Shown piece by piece: positions 7,213 to 13,381 of a DNA stretch of 15,874 nt. Both the position numbers and the translations under genes were made by a program. Numbering within the stretch: the first letter of the stretch is position 1; every line of letters starts with the position of its first letter. The notes under the pieces were generated by a model. That model ran no database searches and was not told where the DNA came from. It saw only the letters and a list, made by a program, of their open reading frames with translations. Origin of the DNA: VMEP01 sp964414265 (GTDB taxonomy: Bacteria; Patescibacteriota; Minisyncoccia; Phycocordibacterales; VMEP01); NCBI GenBank assembly GCA_964414265.1, contig CAYPVT010000016.1, forward strand, positions 1 through 15,874. Reading direction: 5' to 3'.

Positions 7213-8289
7213 ATGCAAAAAGACTACTACCAAATTCTAGGAGTTGAACGAAAAGCTTCTAAAGAGGAAATAAAAAAAGCTTTTCACAAGCTAGCTCATA
7301 AATATCATCCTGATAAAAAGGGAGGTGACGAAGAGCGCTTTAAAGAGGTAAATGAAGCATACCAGGTTCTTTCCAACGAAAAGAAAAGGTCTGAGTATGA
7401 TACTTATGGCCAAGTCTTTAATGATGGAAGTGGACAACAGCACGGAGCTTCTGGTTTTCAGGGATTTGATCCATCGCAGTTTGGTGATTTTGATTTTAGT
7501 AACGCCGGTGGTTTTGGTGATATCTTTAGCGAAATATTTGGCGGTGCCCGTGGTGGCGCGCAAGGAAGGCGTGGTTCTGATATTTCTATTGAAATTACAA
7601 TAAGCTTTGCCGAGTCAATCTTCGGAACAACTCGTAAGGTTTTGATAACAAAAAGAGCGTTATGTGAGACTTGTAAAGGAGATGGTGAAAAGCCAGGAAC
7701 AAAACGTAAGAAGTGTGATACCTGTAATGGTCAAGGAAAAGTTCGCGAGACAAAGAAATCGTTTATAGGTGTTTTCACGAGCGTGAGAGAATGTAATTCT
7801 TGTATGGGCTCTGGCACAATTCCAGAAGAGAAGTGTTCAACCTGTAAAGGTCAAGGTATTCTTAGGAAGCAGGAAGAAATTGCTATCCATGTTCCAGCGG
7901 GAATTGAAAATGGTGAAATGATTCGTCTTTCAGGTATGGGTGAAGCAGTTTTGCGTGGGGTCTCTGGTGATTTGTACGTTAAGATAAGTGTCTTGCCACA
8001 TCAGATTTTGAAACGCGAAGGAAACAACCTAACGATGAATTTAGACATCAAATTAACAGAAGCACTACTTGGCGGAGAACGTTCAATCGAAACACTTGAT
8101 GGGAAAATTGAACTCAAGATTCCGGAAGGAATTAACACCGGAGAGGTTCTTCGTTTAAAAGGTAAGGGTGTCCCACAAGGAAATAATCAAAGAGGAGACT
8201 TACTTGTAAAAATAAAAGTTGTTTTGCCCCACAAACTCTCTAAAAAAGCCCGGGGTATAGTGGAGACACTAAAGGGAGAAGGAATGTAA
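7213..8289 (+). CDS. dnaJ: Chaperone DnaJ (Hsp40, type I)
   Basis: 358 aa from ATG 7213. It stimulates DnaK ATPase and delivers substrates. The J-domain (1-70) has the HPD triad at 32-34. A Gly/Phe-rich region follows (about 75-120, with GFGDIFSEIFGG). Four CxxCxGxG zinc motifs start at C151, C168, C194 and C208, and the C-terminal substrate domains follow. A TTG at 7183 would add ten residues encoded by the GC-rich inverted repeat and is less likely. No SD is present. The stop overlaps the next start by one base, giving translational coupling with the acyltransferase. Confidence 0.98.
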   Translation: MQKDYYQILGVERKASKEEIKKAFHKLAHKYHPDKKGGDEERFKEVNEAYQVLSNEKKRSEYDTYGQVFNDGSGQQHGASGFQGFDPSQFGDFDFSNAGGFGDIFSEIFGGARGGAQGRRGSDISIEITISFAESIFGTTRKVLITKRALCETCKGDGEKPGTKRKKCDTCNGQGKVRETKKSFIGVFTSVRECNSCMGSGTIPEEKCSTCKGQGILRKQEEIAIHVPAGIENGEMIRLSGMGEAVLRGVSGDLYVKISVLPHQILKREGNNLTMNLDIKLTEALLGGERSIETLDGKIELKIPEGINTGEVLRLKGKGVPQGNNQRGDLLVKIKVVLPHKLSKKARGIVETLKGEGM

Positions 8290-8933
8290 TGAAAGAATTT
8301 TTACCACCTTTTTTTCTACAGAACCTAGTTTGGGTGCCTACTAGAATATTTTTAAAATTTTTTGGGCGTTTGGAAATCATTGGACTAGATAATTTAAAAA
8401 ATATAAAAGGGAAAATTATTTTCGTGAGTAATCATAGTAGTGAACTTGATCCGATACTATTGCCGGCTTCGTTTCCGTTTTTGTCACGATTTTCACCCGT
8501 TTTTTACACATCAAGAGAGAAAGAATTTTACGATAGACACTCTTTTTTAAAGTGGTTATTTTATCGTGAACGGTTTTTTGAAATCTGGGGAGCATATCAA
8601 ATTTTGGTTGGAAAGCATGATTACGAAAAATCACTAAAAAACCATCTAGAAATTTTAAACAGAGGACGCTCCTTGTTAATTTTCCCAGAAGGTGAGAAAA
8701 CAAAGGACGGCAATTTATTGCCCGCCCATGGCGGAGCGATATATCTCGCAAGGGCCTCACAAGCGCCAATTGTCCCCGTTTCAATTAAGGGTGTTTTTAA
8801 TATTGAATTAAGTGATTTTCTGTTTCGTCGCGCAAAAATAAAAATAATTTTTGATGTTCCAGTTGTTCCATTAACTGATGATTACAAAACAGAGGTGCAA
8901 AAAATTATGGATATTATTGCAAAAAATCTTTAA
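8289..8933 (+). CDS. PlsC-type 1-acyl-glycerol-3-phosphate acyltransferase
   Basis: 214 aa. The family transfers an acyl chain to lysophosphatidate or a related glycerophosphate at the inner membrane face. The catalytic HX4D motif is seen as H49-SSEL-D54 in VSNHSSELDPILLP, and the substrate motif FPEG is at 132-135. The N-terminal ~25 residues are hydrophobic and aromatic, suitable as a membrane anchor. The ATG shares its A with the dnaJ TAA. Many Patescibacteria lack full lipid synthesis, so the substrate may be a scavenged lipid; that is inference. Confidence 0.88.
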   Translation: MKEFLPPFFLQNLVWVPTRIFLKFFGRLEIIGLDNLKNIKGKIIFVSNHSSELDPILLPASFPFLSRFSPVFYTSREKEFYDRHSFLKWLFYRERFFEIWGAYQILVGKHDYEKSLKNHLEILNRGRSLLIFPEGEKTKDGNLLPAHGGAIYLARASQAPIVPVSIKGVFNIELSDFLFRRAKIKIIFDVPVVPLTDDYKTEVQKIMDIIAKNL

Positions 8934-8958
8934 AGAATTTTGATTATTAATTTTAGAC

Positions 8959-9261
8959 TTGACTACTCCCATAAAAACAAAAAAATTTAAGCGGAATATT
9001 GAAGACTTTACCTGTAGCAAGTGCGGTTTTTTTGTTGCAGGGAACGGTTATACAAATCATTGTCCAAAATGTTTATGGAGTAAACATGTTGATATAAACC
9101 CAGGGGATAGAAAATCCGATTGTTTAGGGGCGATGGAACCAATTGGGGTTGAGGTTAAAGCGGGGGAGTATGTGATTACACATCAATGTATCAAATGTGG
9201 CTTTGTTCGAAAAAACAAAACCACAAAAGACGATGATTTTAATTTATTGCTGAATTTGTAA
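8959..9261 (+). CDS. RNHCP-domain zinc-ribbon-like protein
   Basis: 100 aa from a TTG start at 8959; no ATG fits. The pattern matches the RNHCP family: FTCSKCG, then YTNHCPKCLWSKHVD (the name-giving motif with T for R), NPGDRKSDC, GAMEPI, and HQCIKCG near the C-terminus. Cysteines 19, 22, 35, 38, 55, 77 and 80 could form two zinc sites. The function of the family is not established, though nucleic-acid binding is a plausible guess. It follows the acyltransferase by 25 bases and may share its transcript. Confidence 0.85.
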   Translation: MTTPIKTKKFKRNIEDFTCSKCGFFVAGNGYTNHCPKCLWSKHVDINPGDRKSDCLGAMEPIGVEVKAGEYVITHQCIKCGFVRKNKTTKDDDFNLLLNL

Positions 9262-9268
9262 CGAAATC

Positions 9269-9290
9269 CCTAGAATCTCTAGTATTTTTA
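9269..9290. repeat. Left copy of a 22-bp direct repeat
   Basis: The segment begins CCTAGAATCT and ends AGTATTTTTA. It recurs at 10472-10493 with one mismatch (T versus C at the twelfth base). This copy contains CTAGA-ATC-TCTAG, a small palindrome. It lies just behind the RNHCP gene. The pair brackets the minus-strand block 9291-10471. Confidence 0.7.
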
Positions 9291-9292
9291 AG

Positions 9293-10201
9293 CTACTTTT
9301 TTGTTAATACGTTGGCGAGTTTTATAAAAAACTTTTCATCTAGTTTCTTTTTATTGTCTATATATTCCCAAAATAAATCTTTACAATAAAAAACGTATAA
9401 ATAATAGACCCGATGAAAATTATAATTATTTTTTTTATTAAACTTTCCGTTCAATAATTCATCTTTATCTATAAATTGTTTTGGGTTATATTTTTGTAGA
9501 TTATAAACACCATCTTTTTTACCAAGATAACTAAAGTCCCAATTTGAAAATAAATTGGCAAGTATTTCTCTTGTTATATAATACCCACTTCCAAATTCTT
9601 TTTTTAACAAAAACCAAGATTGATAGAAATCTTTTTCTCTCGGTTTAAAAATATTTTTTATTTTTTCTAAAACATGACCCTTTTCGTGTAAATGGGCTAG
9701 CTCGTGAATCAAATTAATTTTCAGGTTTGAAACATAGCCCTTACTCTTCTTGTTTAGTAAATAAATATAAATAGAATCTGTGCTGGAGCTTGCGCTAGCA
9801 CCAACATTTTTTTTATCTAAATATGACGGTAAAAGGTATATATTGATATTTTTAACCTTAATACCATAAAACCTTTCCATAACTTTTATTGTTCCCTGAA
9901 CATTAAAATTCTTTATAACATTTTTAGCGAATAGAAAATTTTTACCATTTTTTATTTCAAAATCTTTTTCTGAAATTATACTTTTTATATATTCGAAAAG
10001 TTTTACTTCTTTGTTGCTTTTATTTTCTTTGGATAACAATGATTTTACCTCTTTTAAATTTTTACGTGTAAAAAATAATTTTTTTACAGTTTGAAACTCC
10101 TCTTTTATGAAAGATGGCAGCATTTTACTATCATTTTCTTTAATAAAGTTAAGTACCAATCTATCAACAAAAACCTTATATCCGTAATTTATTTTTATCA
10201 T
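9293..10201 (-). CDS. Hypothetical HExxH protein, putative zinc metallopeptidase
   Basis: 302 aa from the ATG at 10201-10199, starting MIKINYGYKVF. The C-terminal half contains LIHELAHLHEKGH, a canonical HExxH zinc site (H166, E167, H170). E212 in TREILANLF is a possible third ligand. Residues 130-160 contain an IYLLPSYLDKKNVG...SIYIYLL strand pair, as often found before the active helix in zincins. There is no signal peptide or TM segment. The gene is very AT-rich and Lys/Asn/Phe-rich. I cannot assign a peptidase family or substrate. A longer reading to 10279 would run through a terminator hairpin and is rejected. Confidence 0.65.
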   Translation of the reverse strand: MIKINYGYKVFVDRLVLNFIKENDSKMLPSFIKEEFQTVKKLFFTRKNLKEVKSLLSKENKSNKEVKLFEYIKSIISEKDFEIKNGKNFLFAKNVIKNFNVQGTIKVMERFYGIKVKNINIYLLPSYLDKKNVGASASSSTDSIYIYLLNKKSKGYVSNLKINLIHELAHLHEKGHVLEKIKNIFKPREKDFYQSWFLLKKEFGSGYYITREILANLFSNWDFSYLGKKDGVYNLQKYNPKQFIDKDELLNGKFNKKNNYNFHRVYYLYVFYCKDLFWEYIDNKKKLDEKFFIKLANVLTKK

Positions 10202-10243
10202 AATTGGAAAATTTTTATTTAGATTGTATATGCTTAATGGCAA

Positions 10244-10276
10244 CAAAAACGGGTAGAAGCGCAAAACTTCTACCCG
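10244..10276 (-). terminator. Terminator of the small minus-strand gene
   Basis: Read on the minus strand: a perfect 10-bp stem CGGGTAGAAG/CTTCTACCCG (10276-10267 and 10259-10250), a 7-base loop, then a run of five T. It lies 18 bases behind the stop of the 28-codon gene, and upstream of the HExxH gene. Confidence 0.88.
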
Positions 10277-10294
10277 CACGACCAGACCGAGGGG

Positions 10295-10381
10295 TCAAGC
10301 TGGGGGATTCCCCGGGTTGTTGCCCTGCTCATCCGCGGGGGTGGAGTCCCAGTCGTCATCGCCACCAAACAGCTTTTTCAT
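10295..10381 (-). CDS. Small acidic protein of 28 aa, unknown function
   Basis: The ATG (10381-10379) is preceded at 5 bases by AAGGAGG, the best Shine-Dalgarno in the window. The 28 codons end at TGA (10297-10295), and a strong terminator follows. The peptide begins MKKLFGGDDDWDS and continues to a Pro/Asn/Gly-rich end (NPGNPPA). It is hydrophilic and acidic, with no TM segment. The DNA is distinctly GC-rich compared with the adjacent HExxH gene, suggesting a different origin. SD plus terminator around so short a frame argues that it is expressed. It could be a small regulator, a peptide precursor or an orphan; nothing visible decides this. Confidence 0.6.
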   Translation of the reverse strand: MKKLFGGDDDWDSTPADEQGNNPGNPPA

Positions 10382-10386
10382 TTGAA

Positions 10387-10393
10387 CCTCCTT
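10387..10393 (-). promoter_or_regulatory. Strong Shine-Dalgarno AAGGAGG
   Basis: Read on the minus strand, AAGGAGG ends 5 bases before the ATG of the 28-aa gene. Housekeeping genes in this window lack such sites, so this element decides the start and marks the gene as unusual here. Confidence 0.8.
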
Positions 10394-10471
10394 ACGGGCT
10401 CACCGGTTGAGAAATCCCAACCTTCTAATAAGCCGTATAAAGCATGCCGTTTTCTTTATATTATGTCAATA

Positions 10472-10493
10472 CCTAGAATCTCCAGTATTTTTA
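10472..10493. repeat. Right copy of the 22-bp direct repeat
   Basis: Matches 9269-9290 at 21 of 22 positions. It sits directly upstream of the -10 hexamer of the methyltransferase-like gene, in the position of the -35 and spacer. Confidence 0.7.
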
Positions 10494-10496
10494 CGG

Positions 10497-10502
10497 TATA
10501 AT
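10497..10502 (+). promoter_or_regulatory. -10 box giving a likely leaderless mRNA
   Basis: Perfect TATAAT, separated by 6 bases from the ATG at 10509. Transcription would start at or next to the A of the start codon. The -35 region is weak (TAGAAT at 17 bp) and falls within the 22-bp repeat. The same 6-base spacing is seen before two other genes (14438, 15097). Confidence 0.65.
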
Positions 10503-10508
10503 TTCGAC

Positions 10509-11405
10509 ATGAATTCGTACCAACCAACAATTATAGTTGACGTTGACCCAGAGTTGTCTTTTGAAACAAACGGAGCCCTTAGAAAAATATTTAATTTTTT
10601 TGCAGTTCCGGTGCTTAACTCGATTCCAAAAAATTTACGTGGGGTTGTTAAAAACACACATAAATCAGCTAAAAATATAATAGAAAAGGCAACTAGTCAT
10701 GCAGCAATAGAAATATTGTATAAGGACGGACAACCAGAGTTATCGAAAAGTATTTTTGAACGTTTTTTTTATAACATATGGTTTACAACAAGTAACCCGA
10801 AGGCGGTAAGAAATCGTCTTAAAATAGTTGAACGAGAACTACGCAAGGCATTAAATCATCTAATCTCTATCCATTTAAAAAATGACGTTAGAATTTTGAG
10901 TGTTGCTTCTGGTTCTGCGCGAGCAATTATCGACGGAATTAAAGGTGAGCCATTTTCCCCGCTTTCTTTACATATAACCCTGCTTGATAAAAGTGAAGAG
11001 GCATTAAACTACAGTCGTTCACTCGTTAGCAATGCTAGTTTTCCCGATAATTTTTCTTTTCGTTGGGTTTCTGGTACTGCAAATTCATTTCCCGAATTTT
11101 TCCAAAATGAAAAGCCAGACATAATTGAAACTGTTGGTTTGATGGATTATTTTAATGATGAACAAGTTCTTCGTTTTTTTACTACTGTTTTTGAGAATTT
11201 ATCAGAAAACGGAATTTTTATCACTGCAAATATTTCAGATAATCCAGAAAGAAAATTTGTAACAGATCTTGTTGGTTGGAAAATGATTTATCGTGAACCG
11301 GAAAGTTTTATTGAATTGGCAAAAAAGGCTGGTTTTGATACTAAAAACATTAAAATTTATTACGAGCCGCTACAAATTCACTTCGTCATGGTTGTTCAAA
11401 AATAA
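10509..11405 (+). CDS. Putative class I SAM-dependent methyltransferase
   Basis: 298 aa from the ATG at 10509. The C-terminal two-thirds read as a Rossmann methyltransferase: motif I is degenerate, RILSVASGSARAI (about 128-140, S-x-A-S-G-S-A in place of D-x-G-x-G-x-G). The acidic end of strand 2 is D160 in ITLLDKSEEAL. Later elements are PDIIETVGLMDYF and the NGIFITANI strand. The N-terminal ~120 residues are helical and unassigned. The substrate is unknown. It is not the PIMT-like enzyme that accompanies some graspetide clusters. The histidine kinase starts 1 base after its stop, so the two form an operon. The track-like longer reading upstream of 10509 lacks support. Confidence 0.7.
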   Translation: MNSYQPTIIVDVDPELSFETNGALRKIFNFFAVPVLNSIPKNLRGVVKNTHKSAKNIIEKATSHAAIEILYKDGQPELSKSIFERFFYNIWFTTSNPKAVRNRLKIVERELRKALNHLISIHLKNDVRILSVASGSARAIIDGIKGEPFSPLSLHITLLDKSEEALNYSRSLVSNASFPDNFSFRWVSGTANSFPEFFQNEKPDIIETVGLMDYFNDEQVLRFFTTVFENLSENGIFITANISDNPERKFVTDLVGWKMIYREPESFIELAKKAGFDTKNIKIYYEPLQIHFVMVVQK

Positions 11406-11406
11406 T

Positions 11407-13017
11407 ATGCATTACGAGACATTTTTACTTTTTACAATTGCTGCTCTTAACGCATTTTTCAGCTACTTTGTTCTTCATGGTCAGCGTAAAGTAACAAATA
11501 TTCTTTTTTCGATGGTAGCCGTTTCAATAGGATTTTGGGCTATAGGGCTTGGTTTGTTTCTAGAATCAACAAATTTTAATTTTGCTTTAATGTTTGCAAA
11601 TTTTTATTATTTATCAGCGGCAGCTATCCCTGTTCTATTTTTTTATTTTTCCGTGTTTTTTCAAAGTGAAAATAGGAAGCTAACTCCTTATCATTACATT
11701 TACTTACTTGGCTTCGCAGTTCTAGCTTTATTATTTGTTCTTGATAAACACATCATAATTAAAGAAATATATTTTACCAGCTGGGGGAAGGACGTTATTC
11801 TTAATAAACCGTTCTACCTTACTTACGGAGTATTCTTTTTGATATTGGTTTCTGCTGCTTATTTTGAACTTTGGAATATATACAAAAAAGCTAAAACTAA
11901 GATCTTAAAAATACAATTAAAATTTATTGTTTTAGGAACGGCAATTTCTTACGTTTTGGGGATGACCTTTAATCTTTTTTTGCCTTATTTAGGCAATTAT
12001 AAACTCATTTGGCTAGGACCATTTTTTACGCTAATCATGGTTGTTTCTATTGCATATGCAATTTTTAAGCATCACTTATTTAGTATAAAAGTTGTAACTA
12101 CTGAAATATTAGTCTTTTCTTTTTGGGTAGTAATTTTATTCCGTACTTTTATTTCTGAAACAACAACAGATAGGCTTATTAACGGTATTTTTCTGGTTCT
12201 AAGTGTTATTTTGGGTATTTTCTTAATAAAAAGTGTTATTAAGGAAGTAGAAACAAGAGAAAAAATTGAGTTATTGGCTAAAGATCTTGAGACAGCTAAT
12301 GAGCGTTTAAAATTCCTTGATAAACAAAAGTCTGAATTCGTTTCCATCGCATCACATCAGCTAAGAAGTCCGCTTACGGCCATTAAGGGGTATACTTCGA
12401 TGGTTCTTGAGGGGTCATTTGGTTTTATCGAACCAAAAACAAGAGAGGCGGTTGAACGTATTTTCCAATCGGCGCAAAATCTTGTCGGGATTGTTGATGA
12501 TTTGTTAAACATTACGCGCTTAGAACAGGGTAGGATGGAATATTCTTTTGAAAAAGTTGATTTATCGGCATTAACCAAAGAGATTGTTGATTCACTTTAC
12601 CCAAATGCGCTTGGTAAAAAACTCGGGTTAACTTTTGAAAATGATAATGCTCAAGATTATTTTGTGAACGCAGACCTATTAAAAATTCGTCAAGTTGTAC
12701 TTAATTTGGTTGATAATGCAATAAAATATACAAAAGAAGGAGCAGTCAAAGTGAGTGTTTTTAGAGATTCTACAAAAAAAACAATTCAGGTTATGGTTAC
12801 AGACTCTGGTGTAGGCATTACCCCTGAATTACGTACGCGACTTTTTGAAAAATTTAGTCGAGGAGATGATGTCAGTAAGCTTCACACAAACGGTACAGGC
12901 CTAGGTTTGTATATTGCAAAACAAATGATAGAGGCCCACAAAGGCTCAATTGGGGTTAATTCCGAAGGAGAGGGGAAGGGTTCAACATTCTACATAGAAT
13001 TACCCGCGTTGAATTAG
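11407..13017 (+). CDS. Multi-TM sensor histidine kinase
   Basis: 536 aa from the ATG at 11407. The N-terminal ~285 residues hold about nine hydrophobic segments, similar in layout to 7TM-type sensor regions, then a coiled coil (about 285-308). The HisKA H-box is ASHQLRSPLTAIKGY with phospho-acceptor H317. The ATPase has the N-box NLVDNAIKYT (N433, N437), G1 DSGVGI from D466, an F-box FEKFSRG, and G2 GTGLGLYI from G496. All catalytic elements are intact. No response regulator lies in the window. The last ~20 codons have a diverged second copy at 14939-14996. It follows the methyltransferase-like gene by 1 base. Confidence 0.93.
   Translation: MHYETFLLFTIAALNAFFSYFVLHGQRKVTNILFSMVAVSIGFWAIGLGLFLESTNFNFALMFANFYYLSAAAIPVLFFYFSVFFQSENRKLTPYHYIYLLGFAVLALLFVLDKHIIIKEIYFTSWGKDVILNKPFYLTYGVFFLILVSAAYFELWNIYKKAKTKILKIQLKFIVLGTAISYVLGMTFNLFLPYLGNYKLIWLGPFFTLIMVVSIAYAIFKHHLFSIKVVTTEILVFSFWVVILFRTFISETTTDRLINGIFLVLSVILGIFLIKSVIKEVETREKIELLAKDLETANERLKFLDKQKSEFVSIASHQLRSPLTAIKGYTSMVLEGSFGFIEPKTREAVERIFQSAQNLVGIVDDLLNITRLEQGRMEYSFEKVDLSALTKEIVDSLYPNALGKKLGLTFENDNAQDYFVNADLLKIRQVVLNLVDNAIKYTKEGAVKVSVFRDSTKKTIQVMVTDSGVGITPELRTRLFEKFSRGDDVSKLHTNGTGLGLYIAKQMIEAHKGSIGVNSEGEGKGSTFYIELPALN
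12959..13016. repeat. Direct repeat, left copy (3' end of the kinase gene)
   Basis: These 58 bases code for the kinase C-terminus SEGEGKGSTFYIELPALN. They match 14939-14996 at 51 of 58 positions. All but one of the in-frame differences within SEGEGK...LN are synonymous; the exception is Ala to Val. The copies are exactly 1980 bases apart. Confidence 0.9.
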
Positions 13018-13030
13018 TTCGAGTTTGCTT

Positions 13031-13059
13031 TTCATAAAAATACGTGTTATCGTTTTAAT
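13031..13059 (+). promoter_or_regulatory. Possible promoter of the RiPP precursor gene
   Basis: TTCATA (13031-13036) and TTTAAT (13054-13059) with a 17-bp spacer match the consensus at 4/6 and 5/6. This would start the transcript near 13066, 60 bases before the GTG. The assignment is tentative because the spacer is AT-rich. Confidence 0.35.
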
Positions 13060-13062
13060 AGG

Positions 13063-13111
13063 CATTAATGGTTTAACTGTTGGGAAAATCCCGACGACAT
13101 TAATGTTTTTT
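13063..13111 (+). promoter_or_regulatory. Structured leader or attenuator before the precursor
   Basis: Two copies of the self-complementary CATTAATG (13063-13070 and 13098-13105) can pair with each other around an inner 7-bp stem GTTGGGA/TCCCGAC (13079-13085 and 13089-13095, one wobble, AAA loop). Six T follow the outer arm at 13106-13111, and the SD comes right after. It could terminate kinase transcripts or attenuate precursor expression. Confidence 0.5.
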
Positions 13112-13113
13112 CC

Positions 13114-13119
13114 AAGGAG
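13114..13119 (+). promoter_or_regulatory. Shine-Dalgarno AAGGAG of the precursor gene
   Basis: AAGGAG lies 6 bases before the GTG at 13126. It selects that start, in contrast to the SD-poor housekeeping genes. Confidence 0.8.
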
Positions 13120-13125
13120 AAAAAC

Positions 13126-13320
13126 GTGCAGAAAAACATTGTTCCTTTTGGTGCCAAGCACGCGGTTATCCCGCCACCCATGGCATCTCCCGATGTGGTC
13201 TATTCGCACGCCAATCAGTGTGGCGTATGGGATCAGAGTGAACTCGGAAAACTCTCAACTTTTGGTGCTACAACTTACCGCACCGATGGGGGTGATTCCG
13301 GCTCGGACGAAGCACACTGA
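13126..13320 (+). CDS. Candidate graspetide (ATP-grasp RiPP) precursor peptide
   Basis: 64 aa from a GTG start with a good SD. The leader shows a PFG..HA element (P7-A13), a PPP run (16-18) and a Y26-x4-Q31 segment followed by GVW. This arrangement recalls the PF-x-x-x-A ... Y-x-P-x-x-Q leaders of TgmA-type ATP-grasp-modified peptides. The C-terminal 16 residues from T49 are TTYRTDGGDSGSDEAH: five Thr/Ser acceptors (T49, T50, T53, S58, S60) and four Asp/Glu donors (D54, D57, D61, E62). That is the composition expected for omega-ester crosslinks. The ligase gene follows after 61 bases. The DNA is GC-richer than the flanks. There is no hydrophobic stretch and no transporter gene nearby. Confidence 0.75.
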   Translation: MQKNIVPFGAKHAVIPPPMASPDVVYSHANQCGVWDQSELGKLSTFGATTYRTDGGDSGSDEAH

Positions 13321-13335
13321 TCAAGTACTTCAACA

Positions 13336-13369
13336 AAGGCGCCCGGGCTAGCCCCGGGTCGCTTTATTT
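13336..13369 (+). terminator. Attenuator-like hairpin between precursor and ligase
   Basis: A GC-rich stem, GCG-CCCGGG (13339-13347) with CCCGGG-T-CGC (13353-13362), has one bulged T and a 5-base loop; flanking A and T residues extend it. A short T-rich stretch (TTTATTTA) follows. A leaky terminator here would make much more precursor than enzyme, the usual need in RiPP operons. No second promoter for the ligase is visible. Confidence 0.65.
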
Positions 13370-13375
13370 AGGGAG
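13370..13375 (+). promoter_or_regulatory. Shine-Dalgarno AGGGAG of the ATP-grasp gene
   Basis: AGGGAG lies 6 bases before the ATG at 13382 and directly after the hairpin, so folding of the hairpin leaves it exposed. Confidence 0.7.
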
Positions 13376-13381
13376 ACTGTA

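Noticed and set aside
10204..10410. Plus-strand frame of 68 codons
   Set aside because: It is the shadow of the SD-led 28-codon minus gene and its terminator, and has no initiation signal.
10509..11405. Methyltransferase-like gene as the PIMT-type enzyme of a fuscimiditide-like pathway
   Set aside because: The sequence lacks the PIMT pattern, and it is separated from the ligase by the kinase and lies outside the repeat-bracketed segment.
11293..11406. Longer N-terminus for the histidine kinase
   Set aside because: It lies entirely inside the methyltransferase-like gene in another frame; the ATG at 11407 gives the expected first TM segment.
13025..13351. Plus-strand frame of 108 codons overlapping the precursor
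   Set aside because: It is in another frame, without SD, and its tail is encoded by the terminator-like hairpin; the 64-aa frame has SD, context and family resemblance.
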